Shown here: piece by piece, positions 56,018 through 64,000 of the stretch
Numbering within the stretch: the first letter of the stretch is position 1
Layout: every line of letters starts with the position of its first letter
Assembly: GCA_963752855.1 (NCBI GenBank)
Contig: CAVVZX010000045.1
Coordinates: 124,001-188,000, forward strand
Length of the DNA: 64,000 nucleotides
DNA from: DATJPW01 sp963752855
Lineage (GTDB): Bacteria > Desulfobacterota > Desulfomonilia > Desulfomonilales > Desulfomonilaceae
Direction: 5' to 3'
Position numbers and translations under genes: made by a program
The notes under the pieces: generated by a model
Told to the model about the DNA's origin: nothing
What the model saw: the letters and a program-made list of their open reading frames with translations, nothing else
The model's database searches: none

Positions 56018-56953
56018 TCACGCGCTCTTTCTCGGAAGACCTTCCAAGTATTGCTGGGCGATGTGAGCAGCAGTGGCCCCATCCCCGACGGCCGTGGATA
56101 CTTGCCTAAGGTCTTTCGACCTTATATCACCCGCTGCAAATAATCCCGGAGTCGGACAAGCCAATCTTTCATCCGTAATGATGAACCCCCTGGGATCCGT
56201 CTTGGTCAACTCCAACATTCCTTCGACATGGTTCGGATACAAACCGACGTAAAAAAAGACTCCCTCTACCGACAAATCTTCTTCAGCCCCATCGGTGACC
56301 GAACGAATCTTCAGTGTCGTTACTCCGTTGCCCCCTTGGATCGATACGGGAATTGTATTCCAATGGATCAGGACTTTCGGTTCGGTAAGAACTTTGTCCT
56401 GGATGTCCCTGCACGCGCGAAGCCGGTCCCGCCTATGAATCAAGTGCACTTTTGTGGCAAATCGGCTGAGATACACCGCCTCCTCCGCTGCTGAGTCGCC
56501 ACCGCCCACTACAGCGATTTCCTCATCTCGAAAGAAAGGACCGTCGCAAATTGCGCAATAACTAACCCCCCTACCGGCGAACTCCAACTCTCCCGGTATG
56601 CCAAGTCTGACAGGCGAGGCCCCTGTGGCCAGGATCAAGACGCGGCATGTGTAGACCTGCCCCCCGTCCGCCGTCAATGAGAAGCCGTCAGCCGTTTTCG
56701 AGATCTTTTGAATATCCGCCTGAACGATCTCCACTCCGAACGACCGCGCATGGGCTTCCATCTTCTGGGCTAGATCAATCCCGAATATGGGTTCCGGGAA
56801 ACCGGGGTAATTGCACACCGTCTCAGTGGCGGCCATTTGGCCTCCAGGGATTGCCTTTTCAAACAGGAGCAAGGGAATACCCGCGCGCGCTGCGTACATC
56901 GCGGCAGTAAGCCCGGCCGGTCCGCCACCGAGAATAATAAGATCCGTTTCCAT
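56018..56953 (-). CDS. trxB: Thioredoxin reductase
   Basis: 311 residues. FAD motif GGGPAGLTAAMYAARAG, redox pair CAICDG (Cys-x2-Cys) and NAD(P) motif VVGGGDSAAEEAVYLSRF. The second FAD motif is GLFAAGDIRSKDLRQVSTAVGDGATAA. It reduces thioredoxin with NADPH or NADH. Last gene of the operon sigma - anti-sigma - trxA - trxB; 4 bp after trxA. Confidence 0.95.
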   Translation of the reverse strand: METDLIILGGGPAGLTAAMYAARAGIPLLLFEKAIPGGQMAATETVCNYPGFPEPIFGIDLAQKMEAHARSFGVEIVQADIQKISKTADGFSLTADGGQVYTCRVLILATGASPVRLGIPGELEFAGRGVSYCAICDGPFFRDEEIAVVGGGDSAAEEAVYLSRFATKVHLIHRRDRLRACRDIQDKVLTEPKVLIHWNTIPVSIQGGNGVTTLKIRSVTDGAEEDLSVEGVFFYVGLYPNHVEGMLELTKTDPRGFIITDERLACPTPGLFAAGDIRSKDLRQVSTAVGDGATAAHIAQQYLEGLPRKSA

Positions 56954-56957
56954 TAGC

Positions 56958-57281
56958 TCAAACCTTGTCGAGCAATTCCTTTATGCGGCTTTTGGGAACA
57001 GCTCCCACAATTTGGTCCACCACTTCGCCGTTTTTGAATAAGATCAGGGTAGGTATGCCTCTGATCCCATAACGTGCCGGCGTTTCTTTATTGTCATCCA
57101 CATTCATTTTAGCCACTTTGATTTTTCCGGCGTACTCGCCTGCCAATTCTTCAACTACCGGACCGACTGTCCGACATGGGCCGCACCAGGAGGCCCAAAA
57201 ATCGACCAGAGCGGGAAGATTCGATTTCAGAATTTCTTGTTCAAAGTCGCCGTCAGACACTTGGTGTAAATTCTCTCCCAT
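56958..57281 (-). CDS. trxA: Thioredoxin
   Basis: 107 residues. Active site WASWCGPCRTVGP (W-C-G-P-C), cis-Pro in GIRGIPTLILFKNGE. It reduces protein disulfides and is recycled by trxB just downstream (4 bp). It follows the anti-sigma gene by 14 bp. Confidence 0.96.
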   Translation of the reverse strand: MGENLHQVSDGDFEQEILKSNLPALVDFWASWCGPCRTVGPVVEELAGEYAGKIKVAKMNVDDNKETPARYGIRGIPTLILFKNGEVVDQIVGAVPKSRIKELLDKV

Positions 57282-57295
57282 TTCAACACTCCTCT

Positions 57296-57544
57296 CTAAT
57301 CTTCAGTTCCCTCTTTCTTGCAATGCTCTCTAAGGAATGTCCTCAGTCGCTCACGAACTGCTTCGGGGAGTTCGTCGGACACTCCATGTTTGCACATCTG
57401 AACTGTGGTCTGAAACTCGTGAAAAAGTTGATCGCACGGCGGACAGTCTTTAAGATGCTCTTCAATGAGGCAGCATTCGGATTCACAGATTTCTCCATCC
57501 AGGTAATCGGAGAATTTATCGCAGAATTCCTTACAATCATTCAT
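57296..57544 (-). CDS. Zinc-finger (ZAS) anti-sigma factor
   Basis: 82 residues. zf-HC2/ZAS core: EEHLKDCPPCDQLFHEF with H-x3-C-x2-C and upstream Cys (CKEFCDKFSDYLDGEICESECCLIEE). It binds and holds the sigma factor encoded just upstream; its start overlaps the sigma stop by 4 bp. Being next to trxA/trxB suggests a thiol switch as in RsrA. Cys-rich for its size (8 Cys). Confidence 0.85.
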   Translation of the reverse strand: MNDCKEFCDKFSDYLDGEICESECCLIEEHLKDCPPCDQLFHEFQTTVQMCKHGVSDELPEAVRERLRTFLREHCKKEGTED

Positions 57545-58149
57545 TTTGCCGTGACTCCTCGATGAGGGTAAATCTCGCGTTCCGAATAATATGAGTTCAA
57601 CGCCTCACGAACGGAATGTCGAGCCCGATGCAGCCGTGATTTTATGGCGGCCACAGAAGAATCCGTGATTTTGGACACTTCCCGGACGGAAAACCCTTCG
57701 ACATCTCTTAGCATAAGCACGGTCCTATACATCAAAGGTAATTCATCTATAGCTTGTTCTATTTTGCGTCGTCCCTCGTCTGACAACAATAGATCAAGGG
57801 GCGTTTTGGCGAACTCAGCGGAGGCCATAGTGTGTCCAATATGGGCGCGGGTCTTTAAGTCATCATCATATTGCACATTGTCAGGTCTATGTTTTCTCAG
57901 AAACATCAAAGCCGTGTTTGTGGCTATCCTAAAAAGCCATGTCGCGAAAGAAGAGTTTCCGCTAAATCTGCTCAACCCCTTATACGCGCTCAGAAAGGTC
58001 TCCTGCAGCAGGTCTTCCGCTATGTTGTAGTCTTTGACCATTTTTCTTAAATGGCGATAAATTCGTCCTTGGTGTTTTTCTACCAATAACTCGAATGCAT
58101 CATAATCGCCTTTGATCGCCTTATTAACTAATTCCCGGTCCTGGTCCAT
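57541..58149 (-). CDS. ECF (RpoE-type) RNA polymerase sigma factor
   Basis: 202 residues. Region 2 with DLLQETFLSAYKGLSRFSGNSSFATWLFRIATN, region 4 with ELPLMYRTVLMLRDVEGFSVREVSKITDSSVAAIKSRLHRARHSVREAL. Start ATG 58149 is followed by the anti-sigma gene overlapping by 4 bp. Predicted to transcribe a redox or envelope stress regulon including its own trx operon. Confidence 0.92.
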   Translation of the reverse strand: MDQDRELVNKAIKGDYDAFELLVEKHQGRIYRHLRKMVKDYNIAEDLLQETFLSAYKGLSRFSGNSSFATWLFRIATNTALMFLRKHRPDNVQYDDDLKTRAHIGHTMASAEFAKTPLDLLLSDEGRRKIEQAIDELPLMYRTVLMLRDVEGFSVREVSKITDSSVAAIKSRLHRARHSVREALNSYYSEREIYPHRGVTAK

Positions 58150-58465
58150 GTACTCTTCTCACCAGTTTGACGCCTGGTTTACCAATTCGATTCGTAGCCA
58201 GCATACACCCTTGTACATTAGTGTCTGACACTTTCATCTGTCAAGGGCAAAGCTGGAACACCAGCTTGCAGAGTTTGCACCCGGAGATGACATGCATACT
58301 ATTGCGGCTAAGCTGAAAACATGGGAAGCAATTTGCATGTAACGCCGAATGTTGGCGGGAAAGGGCCCTGCCGGCTATCCCAACCGAGAGGAGGGGCGCC
58401 CGTTACATTATTCATTCCTCGCAACGACCTCACGCGAACTACTCTGCGAAAAACTCCAAAAACGG

Positions 58466-58494
58466 TTGCGGGATTTGATTTGCGCTTATATTAT
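58466..58494 (+). promoter_or_regulatory. Sigma-70 promoter of the sirtuin gene
   Basis: TTGCGG (58466-58471), a 17-base spacer and TATTAT (58489-58494) are close to the consensus. They end 23 bases before the ATG at 58518, which is preceded by AAGGAG. The 368-bp region between the sigma gene and the sirtuin holds no gene. Confidence 0.65.
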
Positions 58495-58517
58495 AGGGTG
58501 ATAAATAAGGAGTTCCC

Positions 58518-59310
58518 ATGGAAGAAGTCATAGCCGATATCGCTGAATGCCTAATTCAAGCAAAAAATGTTGTCGCGCTTACGGGGGCGGGAATCAGCAC
58601 CGAATCTGGTATCCCTGATTTCAGGAGCCCAGGGGGCCTTTGGACGCGAGTGGATCCCGGGGAGTTTTCCATTGATCGATTTCTTCAGAATCCTTCCCGT
58701 TTCTGGAAACTGCATTGGGATTTGAAGGTTTCCGGAGATTTTGACATGACTTCGGCCAAGCCTAATCCTGCTCATTACACGCTCGCCAAGATGGAACAGA
58801 TGGGAATTCTCAAATGTATTATCACGCAAAATGTAGATAATCTTCATCAGAAGGCAGGTTCAGTAGAAGTCGTCGAGTTCCATGGCAATATGCTTAGGGC
58901 TGTGTGCATGAAATGCCGTGAAGTTGAGCCGATAGAAGACGTCGAAGCGCGCATTTCATCGGGCGAGGAAGATATCCCGAGATGCCGGAAATGTATGGGC
59001 GTGCTTAAGCCTGATGCGGTGTTTTTTGGTGAGGCTATACCGTCCAAGGCGCTCTTGGTCTCCCAGGTTCAGAGCCAGAAGTGCGATGTCTTGCTCGTTG
59101 TGGGGACTTCCTTACAGGTATTTCCGGCCGCTCAGATTCCCATTACCGTGAAACTCAAGAACCCGCCCGCTAAGGTCATAGAAGTGAACCGCGAGCCGTC
59201 TGCGCTGCATCGAGCGAGTCACAGACGTAATGGTCATGGGAAGCGCCGGGGATATTTTATCGCGCTTGATGGGATATCTGGAAAACAAAGCAACTACCGA
59301 CATTTGTTGA
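58518..59310 (+). CDS. Sir2-family NAD-dependent protein deacylase, +1 frameshift near C-terminus
   Basis: About 263 residues. NAD motif GAGISTESGIPDFRSPGGLW, then TQNVDNLHQKAGS and HGN with the catalytic His. The four-Cys zinc site is CMKCREV..CRKCMGVLKP. After EVNREPSALHR the frame is lost near 59212; one base over, VTDVMVMGSAGDILSRLMGYLENKATTDIC ends at 59310. The longer frame to 59399 crosses a palindromic repeat and is not protein. It removes acyl groups from lysines, using NAD+. Confidence 0.92.
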
Positions 59311-59323
59311 TAAATTTGTTCCG

Positions 59324-59396
59324 TGGGGCAGGCTTTCCAGCCTGCCGGTCCAGAAATAATAGCAATGGCAGGCTGGAAAGCCTGCCCCACCACATC
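59324..59396. repeat. Inverted repeat GTGGGGCAGGCTTTCCAGCCTGCC
   Basis: GTGGGGCAGGCT..CCAGCCTGCC at 59324-59347 and GGCAGGCTGG..AGCCTGCCCCAC at 59369-59392 are inverse copies, each itself palindromic. Spacer of about 20 bp. It follows the sirtuin end and the convergent outer-membrane protein gene, so it may end both transcripts. Confidence 0.75.
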
Positions 59397-59417
59397 TAGT
59401 CCCCAGGCTGTGTTTAA

Positions 59418-60168
59418 TCAGAAGAGAAGCGAGGATTCAAGGAAGAAGCCTGAGCGATTCATATCCAGGGTATCGATGTCTCGCTTGAATTTTGTATGCC
59501 AGAACCTGTAACCCGCGTTTACACTCCAGGTCCAAAGTTGGGTTACAGGAATATCCACTCCCCCGCCGGCCTCCCATTCCCAGGCTTCAAGGGTCTGATA
59601 ACTCCACCAGTTAACGCGCGCCGTTGCGGTTGGTCGCAGTGATATTCCGTTCATGATGGGATAAAAGATCGCGTGCAACCCGAGGCTTGGGATTGCCCAG
59701 GGTACTGCCGTCATTGTAGCTGAATGTCGAATTGCCAACCACGACATTACGTACGCGAGTGTCAACATTGAGTATATCGAGATCGAAGTTTGCGCCGAAG
59801 AGCACCTGGGGAGCCATGTAGAAATCGCAATCATAACCTAGCCGCGCGTCCTTGACTCGAAGCGAAGAATCGCCCCCGGATTGCTCGTACGCGCTGTACG
59901 GTTCAGCTCGGACCCTCAGAACATGCCAGTTTTTAATTCTAGCCGAGGCGAAAAAACTCCAGACGAGGTCATCTCTTTTTAGGCCCAAGTTTTCAGTCAA
60001 GTCGAGCTTCGTTCGGTCGCTCTGGATTAGGTCGCCTTGGAGCGTGGTAAACCACATTCCTGAGCCTCCGCTTACCATAAGGCAGGAAGGCATCTCCCAT
60101 GCGTGCACATTGGATAGGAGCAGGAAGCAGAGGACGGTGAACCAAGTTGTTATGAGAAAATGCTTCAT
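59418..60168 (-). CDS. Outer-membrane beta-barrel-like protein, +1 frameshift
   Basis: About 250 residues. Signal peptide FLITTWFTVLCFLLLSNVHA, then alternating hydrophobic strands: WHVLRVRAEPYSAY, DARLGYDCDFYMAPQVLFGANFDLDIL, VRNVVVG, and the C-terminal strand pattern LQTLEAWEWEAGGGVDIPV, WSVNAGYRFWHTKF. The C-terminal residue is Phe, as expected for Bam-recognised barrels. The frame is interrupted near 59660. It faces the RHH/znu operon across an AT-rich divergent region. Function unknown. Confidence 0.65.
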
Positions 60169-60289
60169 TATAATAGTATGATTATAGCAATATTTAGATA
60201 ATTAACATTAGCAAAGTGATGCAATTAATATAATTAAATGAGAATTTTGTCAATAGAAACTGTCCTGGATCTTGTTTAGATACGCATCT

Positions 60290-60322
60290 GTCAAGGAGCC
60301 GTCATCGCCCGACGGTCTTGAC
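60290..60322 (+). promoter_or_regulatory. Palindromic hairpin upstream of the RHH-znu genes
   Basis: GTCAAG..CCGTC and GACGG..CTTGAC form an inverted repeat around ATCGCCC in the leader of the regulator gene, about 60 bp before its ATG. It could be an operator (RHH proteins bind inverted or direct repeats), an attenuator, or a plain hairpin. No U-tract follows. Separately, TATAAT-N6-ATTATA lies at 60169-60186, next to the divergent outer-membrane gene. Confidence 0.45.
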
Positions 60323-60383
60323 GCAGAAGTGTTACCAAGTAATAATGGCTGCCCGAACAATTATGAGTTGAGGGAGCGTGCTC

Positions 60384-60675
60384 ATGAGTAAGGAAAAACT
60401 GGACATCATTACATTCAAAGTCCCTGAATCATTGAGAGAGGCGATGAAAGGTATTCCCAACCGGTCCGAATTCATACGAGCCGCAGTGGTCGCTGCGCTC
60501 GACAGTATTTGTCCCCTTATGTAAAGGGACGGGAGTGATCATGCCGAGTCAGCGGCCTCACTGGGACCTGTTCACGAGCCATCATCATTTCGAGGAATGT
60601 GACACCTGTAATGCGGTCCATGTGGTTTGTGACCGGGGCGCCCATGAAGCTGCGCATGTTCATGAAACCGATTGA
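60384..60675 (+). CDS. Small RHH regulator with Cys/His-rich C-terminus (probably zinc-responsive), +1 frameshift
   Basis: Two short frames that are best read as one 96-residue protein. The first 45 residues (SKEKLDIITFKVPESLREAMKGIPNRSEFIRAAVVAALDSI) are a ribbon-helix-helix (CopG/Arc-type) DNA-binding fold. A CCCC run at 60513-60516 carries one extra C; removing it joins the frame to CPLCKGTGVIMPSQRPHWDLFTSHHHFEECDTCNAVHVVCDRGAHEAAHVHETD, with at least 5 Cys and 8 His. That tail is a likely metal-sensing domain. The start ATG has GAGGGAG at good spacing. It precedes znuA by 49 bp, suggesting a zinc-dependent repressor of the operon. Confidence 0.7.
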
Positions 60676-60724
60676 GACAGCGCTCTTATGTCCAGGACGT
60701 ACTAAGTCATGGAGGTAATGCTCG

Positions 60725-61682
60725 ATGCGTAAATTAGTCTCTATCGCAAGTTCTCGTATTACTGATCACATTATTGATGAGTTTGCCTGCCAACGCCGCG
60801 GACAAACCCGGAGGCAAAGTAAAGGCATTCGTCAGCATACTGCCTATCGCATATTTCGTGGAACGCGTAGGTGGCCCCAACGTGGAAGTCAGTGTTCTGG
60901 TGGGGCCCGGGCAAGACCCTCATACGTTCGAGCCTACGCCCAGGCTCATGGCGAAACTGGCTAATGCTCGACTTCTTTATAAGATGGGATTCCCGTTCGA
61001 GGAGACAATTATCAAAAAGATAGGATCAACGTTCAAGAACGTGGAAGTCGTTGATCTCCAGCAAGGAATAAAAGTCAGGACCTTGACTGAGGAAGAGGCG
61101 GAGGCTGAGGAAGCGGAACACGAACATGGGCACGGGCATGGACATGGAGAGGCCGAGCATCATGAGCACTCCCATGAAGCCGGGGAGATAGACCAGCATA
61201 CGTGGCTCGATCCTCGGCTAGCAAAAATCCAGGCCCAAACAATAGCGGACACCTTGATCCGCATCGACTCAGCCCACAAAGATCAGTACGAAAAGAACTT
61301 GAAAGACTTCCAGGCCGATCTGGATACGATCCACGAGCAATTGACCAAGGCCCTGGCTCCGGTGAAAGGCAAGAGCTTCTTTGTATTTCACCCCGCGTAC
61401 GGTTATTTTGGAGATGCCTATGGACTGAAACAAATTCCCGTGCAAATAGGGGGCAAAGAACCCACTGCGAGACAGCTTGCACGCTTGATCCAATTAGCCA
61501 AAGAGGATGGCGTCAGAGTCATCTTCGTACAGCCACAGTTCTCGAAAAAAAGCGCGAACGCCTTAGCCCAAGCCATTGGAGGCGCAGTAGTTCCGCTCGA
61601 TGATCTCGCTCCGGATTATCTGAAGAATCTGCGAGAAATGGCCGCGAAGCTCGACTCAGCCCTTCAGGCCCAGAAGAAGTGA
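60725..61682 (+). CDS. znuA: Zinc ABC transporter substrate-binding protein, +1 frameshift in signal peptide
   Basis: High-affinity periplasmic Zn2+ binder (ZnuA/AdcA type). The true start is ATG 60725 (MRKLVSIA). One extra A near 60748 moves the frame into VLVLLITLLMSLPANAADKPGG, which completes the signal peptide. Zn ligands: His in GQDPHTFEPTP, His in EIDQHTWLDP, His in FFVFHPAYGYFGDAYGL and the acidic end. A His-rich loop (HEHGHGHGHG..HHEHSHE) at about 115-138 marks zinc rather than manganese. First transporter gene; overlaps znuC by 4 bp. Confidence 0.93.
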
Positions 61683-62494
61683 ACATGACAATCCGCTCTG
61701 ATCAACAAAATGCACAGACCATGGCAGCGGAAGATGCCCCGGCAATTCTTATAAACGATTTGTGGTTTTCGTACGACGGCTATCCTGTTTTGGAAGACGT
61801 GAATCTTTCCATTCCCCGGGGTGATTTTGTCTCCGTCATCGGTCCTAACGGGGGAGGCAAAACCACCTTATTGAAGCTCATGTTGGGTCTTCTCCGGCCC
61901 TCCCGCGGCGAGGTCCAAATATTCGGACTAAACCCCGAGAAAGCAAGACCGCGCATTGGATATATGCCCCAGCATGCGCAATTGGATCCCCAGTTTCCTG
62001 CAACAGTTATGGATGTGGCCCTCATGGGACGCCTCGGTCATGGTAGGCCGTTCGGTCCGTATTCCAAGAAAGATAAGGAAGCGGTTGTCACAGCCCTGGA
62101 CCAGGTCGGGCTGCGTGACCTGTACAAAAAGCCTTTTTCATCGATTTCCGGAGGTCAGCGCCAAAGGTTGTTCATAGCCCGCGCTTTGGCATCCGAGCCT
62201 GATCTGCTTCTGCTGGACGAGCCTACCGCCAATCTCGACGTAGTCATGGAAGGCGGTTTGTACGAGCTGCTCCGGAATCTCAATAAGACGCTGACGGTGG
62301 TAATGGTTTCCCACGATCTCGGATTCGTTTCCAGTCTGGTCAAGAGTGTTGTTTGCGTCAAATGCCAGGTTGCATCGCACCCCACCAGTGAACTTACGGC
62401 AGAGATAATTGACGCGATGTATGGGGCGCCGATGCGAATTGTGCGACACGACCATGGCGACTCAAAGGAAGTAATCAGGTGGCACAATTCCTGA
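61679..62494 (+). CDS. znuC: Zinc ABC transporter ATPase
   Basis: 271 residues. Walker A GPNGGGKTT, signature ISGGQRQR, Walker B LLLLDEPTANLD, and a switch His in MVSHDLGF. A short His/Asp-containing tail (RIVRHDHGDSKEV). It powers zinc uptake. A GTG at 61679 overlaps the znuA stop (GTGA); ATG 61685 is an alternative. It overlaps znuB by 16 bp. Confidence 0.93.
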   Translation: MNMTIRSDQQNAQTMAAEDAPAILINDLWFSYDGYPVLEDVNLSIPRGDFVSVIGPNGGGKTTLLKLMLGLLRPSRGEVQIFGLNPEKARPRIGYMPQHAQLDPQFPATVMDVALMGRLGHGRPFGPYSKKDKEAVVTALDQVGLRDLYKKPFSSISGGQRQRLFIARALASEPDLLLLDEPTANLDVVMEGGLYELLRNLNKTLTVVMVSHDLGFVSSLVKSVVCVKCQVASHPTSELTAEIIDAMYGAPMRIVRHDHGDSKEVIRWHNS

Positions 62495-63328
62495 CCGATT
62501 TACAACAGTATCAGTTCCTCCAGAATGCACTGCTCACAGGTATCCTCGCCAGTGTGGCTTGCGGAATTATCGGTACCTACATCGTAATCCGACGGATTTC
62601 GTACATTGCTGACGGCATTGCCCACGCGGTGCTCGGTGGAATGGGCGCAGCCCTGTACCTTCACAAAGTGTATCATTGGGATGGGGTACAGCCTCTGCAC
62701 GGCGCGCTGGTGGCGGCAATAATCGCGGCCGTCATAATCGGGCTGGTGAGCCTTCAGGGCAAAACAAAGGGAAGATACCGTTATTAGCGCCCTTTGGGCG
62801 GTAGGAATGGCTACGGGGATCATCTTTATATCCCGGACGCCTGGCTATAATGAAGATCTTATGGGGTACCTGTTTGGCAATATCCTGATGGTGTCGAGCA
62901 GCGATCTATGGATGTTGGCCGGGCTGGACGCCGCCATAATAGCGATTGGGCTTCTGTTTTATAACCAGTTCCTGGCAGTGTGTTTTGACCAGGAATTTGC
63001 ACGCGTGCGGGGCCTAAGGGTTGATCTGTTTTATCTACTGTTGCTCGGTCTGGCCGCTTTGACGGTAGTAGTCCTGGCGACAGTCGTCGGAATCGTAATG
63101 GTGATCGCTCTATTGACGCTGCCCATCGCTGTTGCGGCGTTATTTTCGACCACTATGTGGCGCATGATGATCATTTCCGCAATCCTCTGCGCAATTTTCA
63201 CGACCTCCGGTTTGGTCGTCAGCTATGCCCCCGATTATCCGGCCGGGGCCACAACCATCATCATTGCAGGCGCGGTCTACTTGGCAGCCATCGGGCTGAG
63301 GTGGGCCTTGAGTCGCGGCAGGACATGA
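62479..63328 (+). CDS. znuB: Zinc ABC transporter permease, +1 frameshift
   Basis: Membrane part of the Zn transporter (ABC-3 family). GTG start at 62479. N-terminal half QNALLTGILASVACGIIGTYIVIRRISYIADGIAHAVLGG with conserved His, second half MATGIIFISRTPGYNEDLMGYLFGNILMVSSSDLW and LDAAIIAIGLLFYNQFLAVCFDQEFARVRG. The frame shifts near 62780 (QGKTKG..DTVISALWAVG). The joined length is about 280 residues, seven to eight membrane helices. Confidence 0.92.
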
Positions 63329-63498
63329 GGCAAGCGGCCCGAGGTCAATGTCTGGACAAGTTCGCGACCACCCCAGTCGGGCACCCTCGTAATCCAACCA
63401 GACGGAACTGATAAAACCTCCCGAAATCAAAATCTATTCTTTCCATGGAACCGAAAATGACGCAGCGGGACAATACAATTCAGTTACAAGGAGGAATA

Positions 63499-64000
63499 AT
63501 GAAACTCAAGATAATGATATATGCCGCGGTTTCTCTATTTACGATCTTCTTGAACATTGGTTCCGGCGATTGCCGGGAAGTCAAGAAGTACTCCATCGAA
63601 CAATTCATGAAAACGGTCTCCATTGGCGGGAGTTTCTTTTTCATTCGATGAAAGATCTATCTTGTTTTCGAGCAACGAGACCGGGATTTTTAATGCTTTC
63701 GCCATTCCCGTAACCGGAGGAGAGCCCTCACAAGTCACCTTCTCCAAGGGAGATTCCATATTCGCTTTGTCATTCTTACCTCATGACAATCGCATCCTTT
63801 ACCAGAGCGATCGTGGAGGTAACGAGATCGGGCACATCTACTTGCGGGACGAAAAGGGAAATGTCAGGGACTTGACACCGGATGAAAAGGCGAAATCGGT
63901 CTTTTACGGAATCAGCTATGATGAGATCAGAGATTTATTACGGCTCCAACAAAAGGGACCCCAAATTCATGGATGTCTATGAAATGGATATCGAGACCTT
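63499..64000 (+). CDS. S9-type peptidase / TolB-like protein, N-terminal part, frameshifted, runs off the window
   Basis: Signal peptide KIMIYAAVSLFTIFLNIGSGDC, then KKYSIEQFMKTVSIGG and beta-propeller blades: FSFDERSILFSSNETGIFNAFAIPVTGGEPSQVTF, then LPHDNRILYQSDRGGNEIGHIYLRD. WD-like blades with D-x-R-I-L-x-S-S-x-x-x-G are typical of prolyl oligopeptidase S9 and TolB propellers. Frames break near 63640 and 63925, both one-base. The AAGGAGG before ATG 63499 is a strong Shine-Dalgarno. The protease domain, if present, lies beyond the window. Confidence 0.7.

Noticed and set aside
58540..59399. Sirtuin ending at 59399
   Set aside because: The last 60 codons of that frame are unconserved and cross a palindromic repeat. 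The conserved C-terminus is in the neighbouring frame, ending at 59310.
3634..63982. Programmed +1 frameshifting as a general rule in this organism
   Set aside because: No shared slippery motif was found at the break sites. The sites are scattered in housekeeping genes, so sequence error is far simpler.
1..64000. CRISPR array, rRNA or tRNA genes
   Set aside because: No regularly spaced direct repeats and no tRNA- or rRNA-like stretches were noticed.

Overview
The window looks like a chromosomal segment of an anaerobic deltaproteobacterium (Desulfobacterota, Syntrophobacter/Desulfomonile-like). The reasons are a complete Rnf complex in C-D-G-E-A-B order, a beta-oxidation operon, a Liv-type branched-chain amino-acid ABC transporter, an ArsS/AhpD arsenosugar-type pair, a TIGR04073-like protein, GC near 50% and many dispersed palindromic intergenic repeats. 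The lineage is inferred from gene content; no rRNA or tRNA gene is present to confirm it.

Layout. 1-3.6 kb is accessory: a PLD-type gene, an IS5-family element with a broken transposase, a small inverted-repeat-bounded element, then gene-poor DNA. 3.6-9.7 kb is rnfCDGEAB. 9.9-11.7 kb holds an FkbM methyltransferase and a dienelactone hydrolase. 11.7-17.2 kb is a minus-strand fadE-thiolase-fadB operon. 17.5-24.2 kb is mixed: TPR protein, DJ-1/PfpI protein, moaC, hisD, ankyrin protein, a DUF4258/DUF2283 pair and a YkgJ-like Cys-cluster protein. 24.2-30.1 kb is mostly membrane proteins: GT39, CDF, MntP, MFS and an M50-like protein, plus an IS1380 remnant. 30.2-34.4 kb is a plus-strand run of amidohydrolase, two DUF2889-like proteins, PHP, DUF169 and thioesterase. 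34.7-39.8 kb carries lepA, a CDP-alcohol phosphotransferase, a HIT protein and cysK. 41.0-44.5 kb is LysR, ferritin-like, AhpD-like, arsS and queC. 44.7-51.4 kb has a fatty-acid hydroxylase, lepB and livKHMGF. 51.6-55.2 kb has an oxidoreductase, a methyltransferase, hisI-hisG and a small lipoprotein. 55.5-59.3 kb has a TIGR04073-like protein, a sigma/anti-sigma/trxA/trxB operon and a sirtuin. 59.4-63.3 kb has an outer-membrane protein, a ribbon-helix-helix regulator and znuABC. The window ends inside an S9-type peptidase gene.

How the genes work together. Rnf couples ferredoxin:NAD+ electron transfer to ion movement. With the fadE/thiolase/fadB operon and the Liv transporter it suggests a fatty-acid or amino-acid oxidising, energy-limited anaerobe. 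The trx operon with its sigma factor and the Zn/Mn/cation transporters suggest active redox and metal homeostasis.

Main discoveries. (1) rnfB has an in-frame TGA exactly where the first Fe-S cysteine codon should be. It is followed by a perfect 8-bp hairpin with a G-rich apical loop at the spacing expected of a bacterial SECIS element, so RnfB is a candidate selenoprotein. (2) arsS independently has an in-frame TGA at its C-terminal motif, followed by a GTT-loop hairpin at SECIS spacing and a short in-frame extension. (3) About 27 conserved genes are interrupted by single-base frameshifts that are almost all +1. This is most simply an insertion-biased sequencing error signature and must be kept in mind when reading every 'broken' gene here. 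(4) RnfA carries an unusual exported Ig-like N-terminal domain. (5) A small RHH regulator with a Cys/His-rich tail precedes znuABC.
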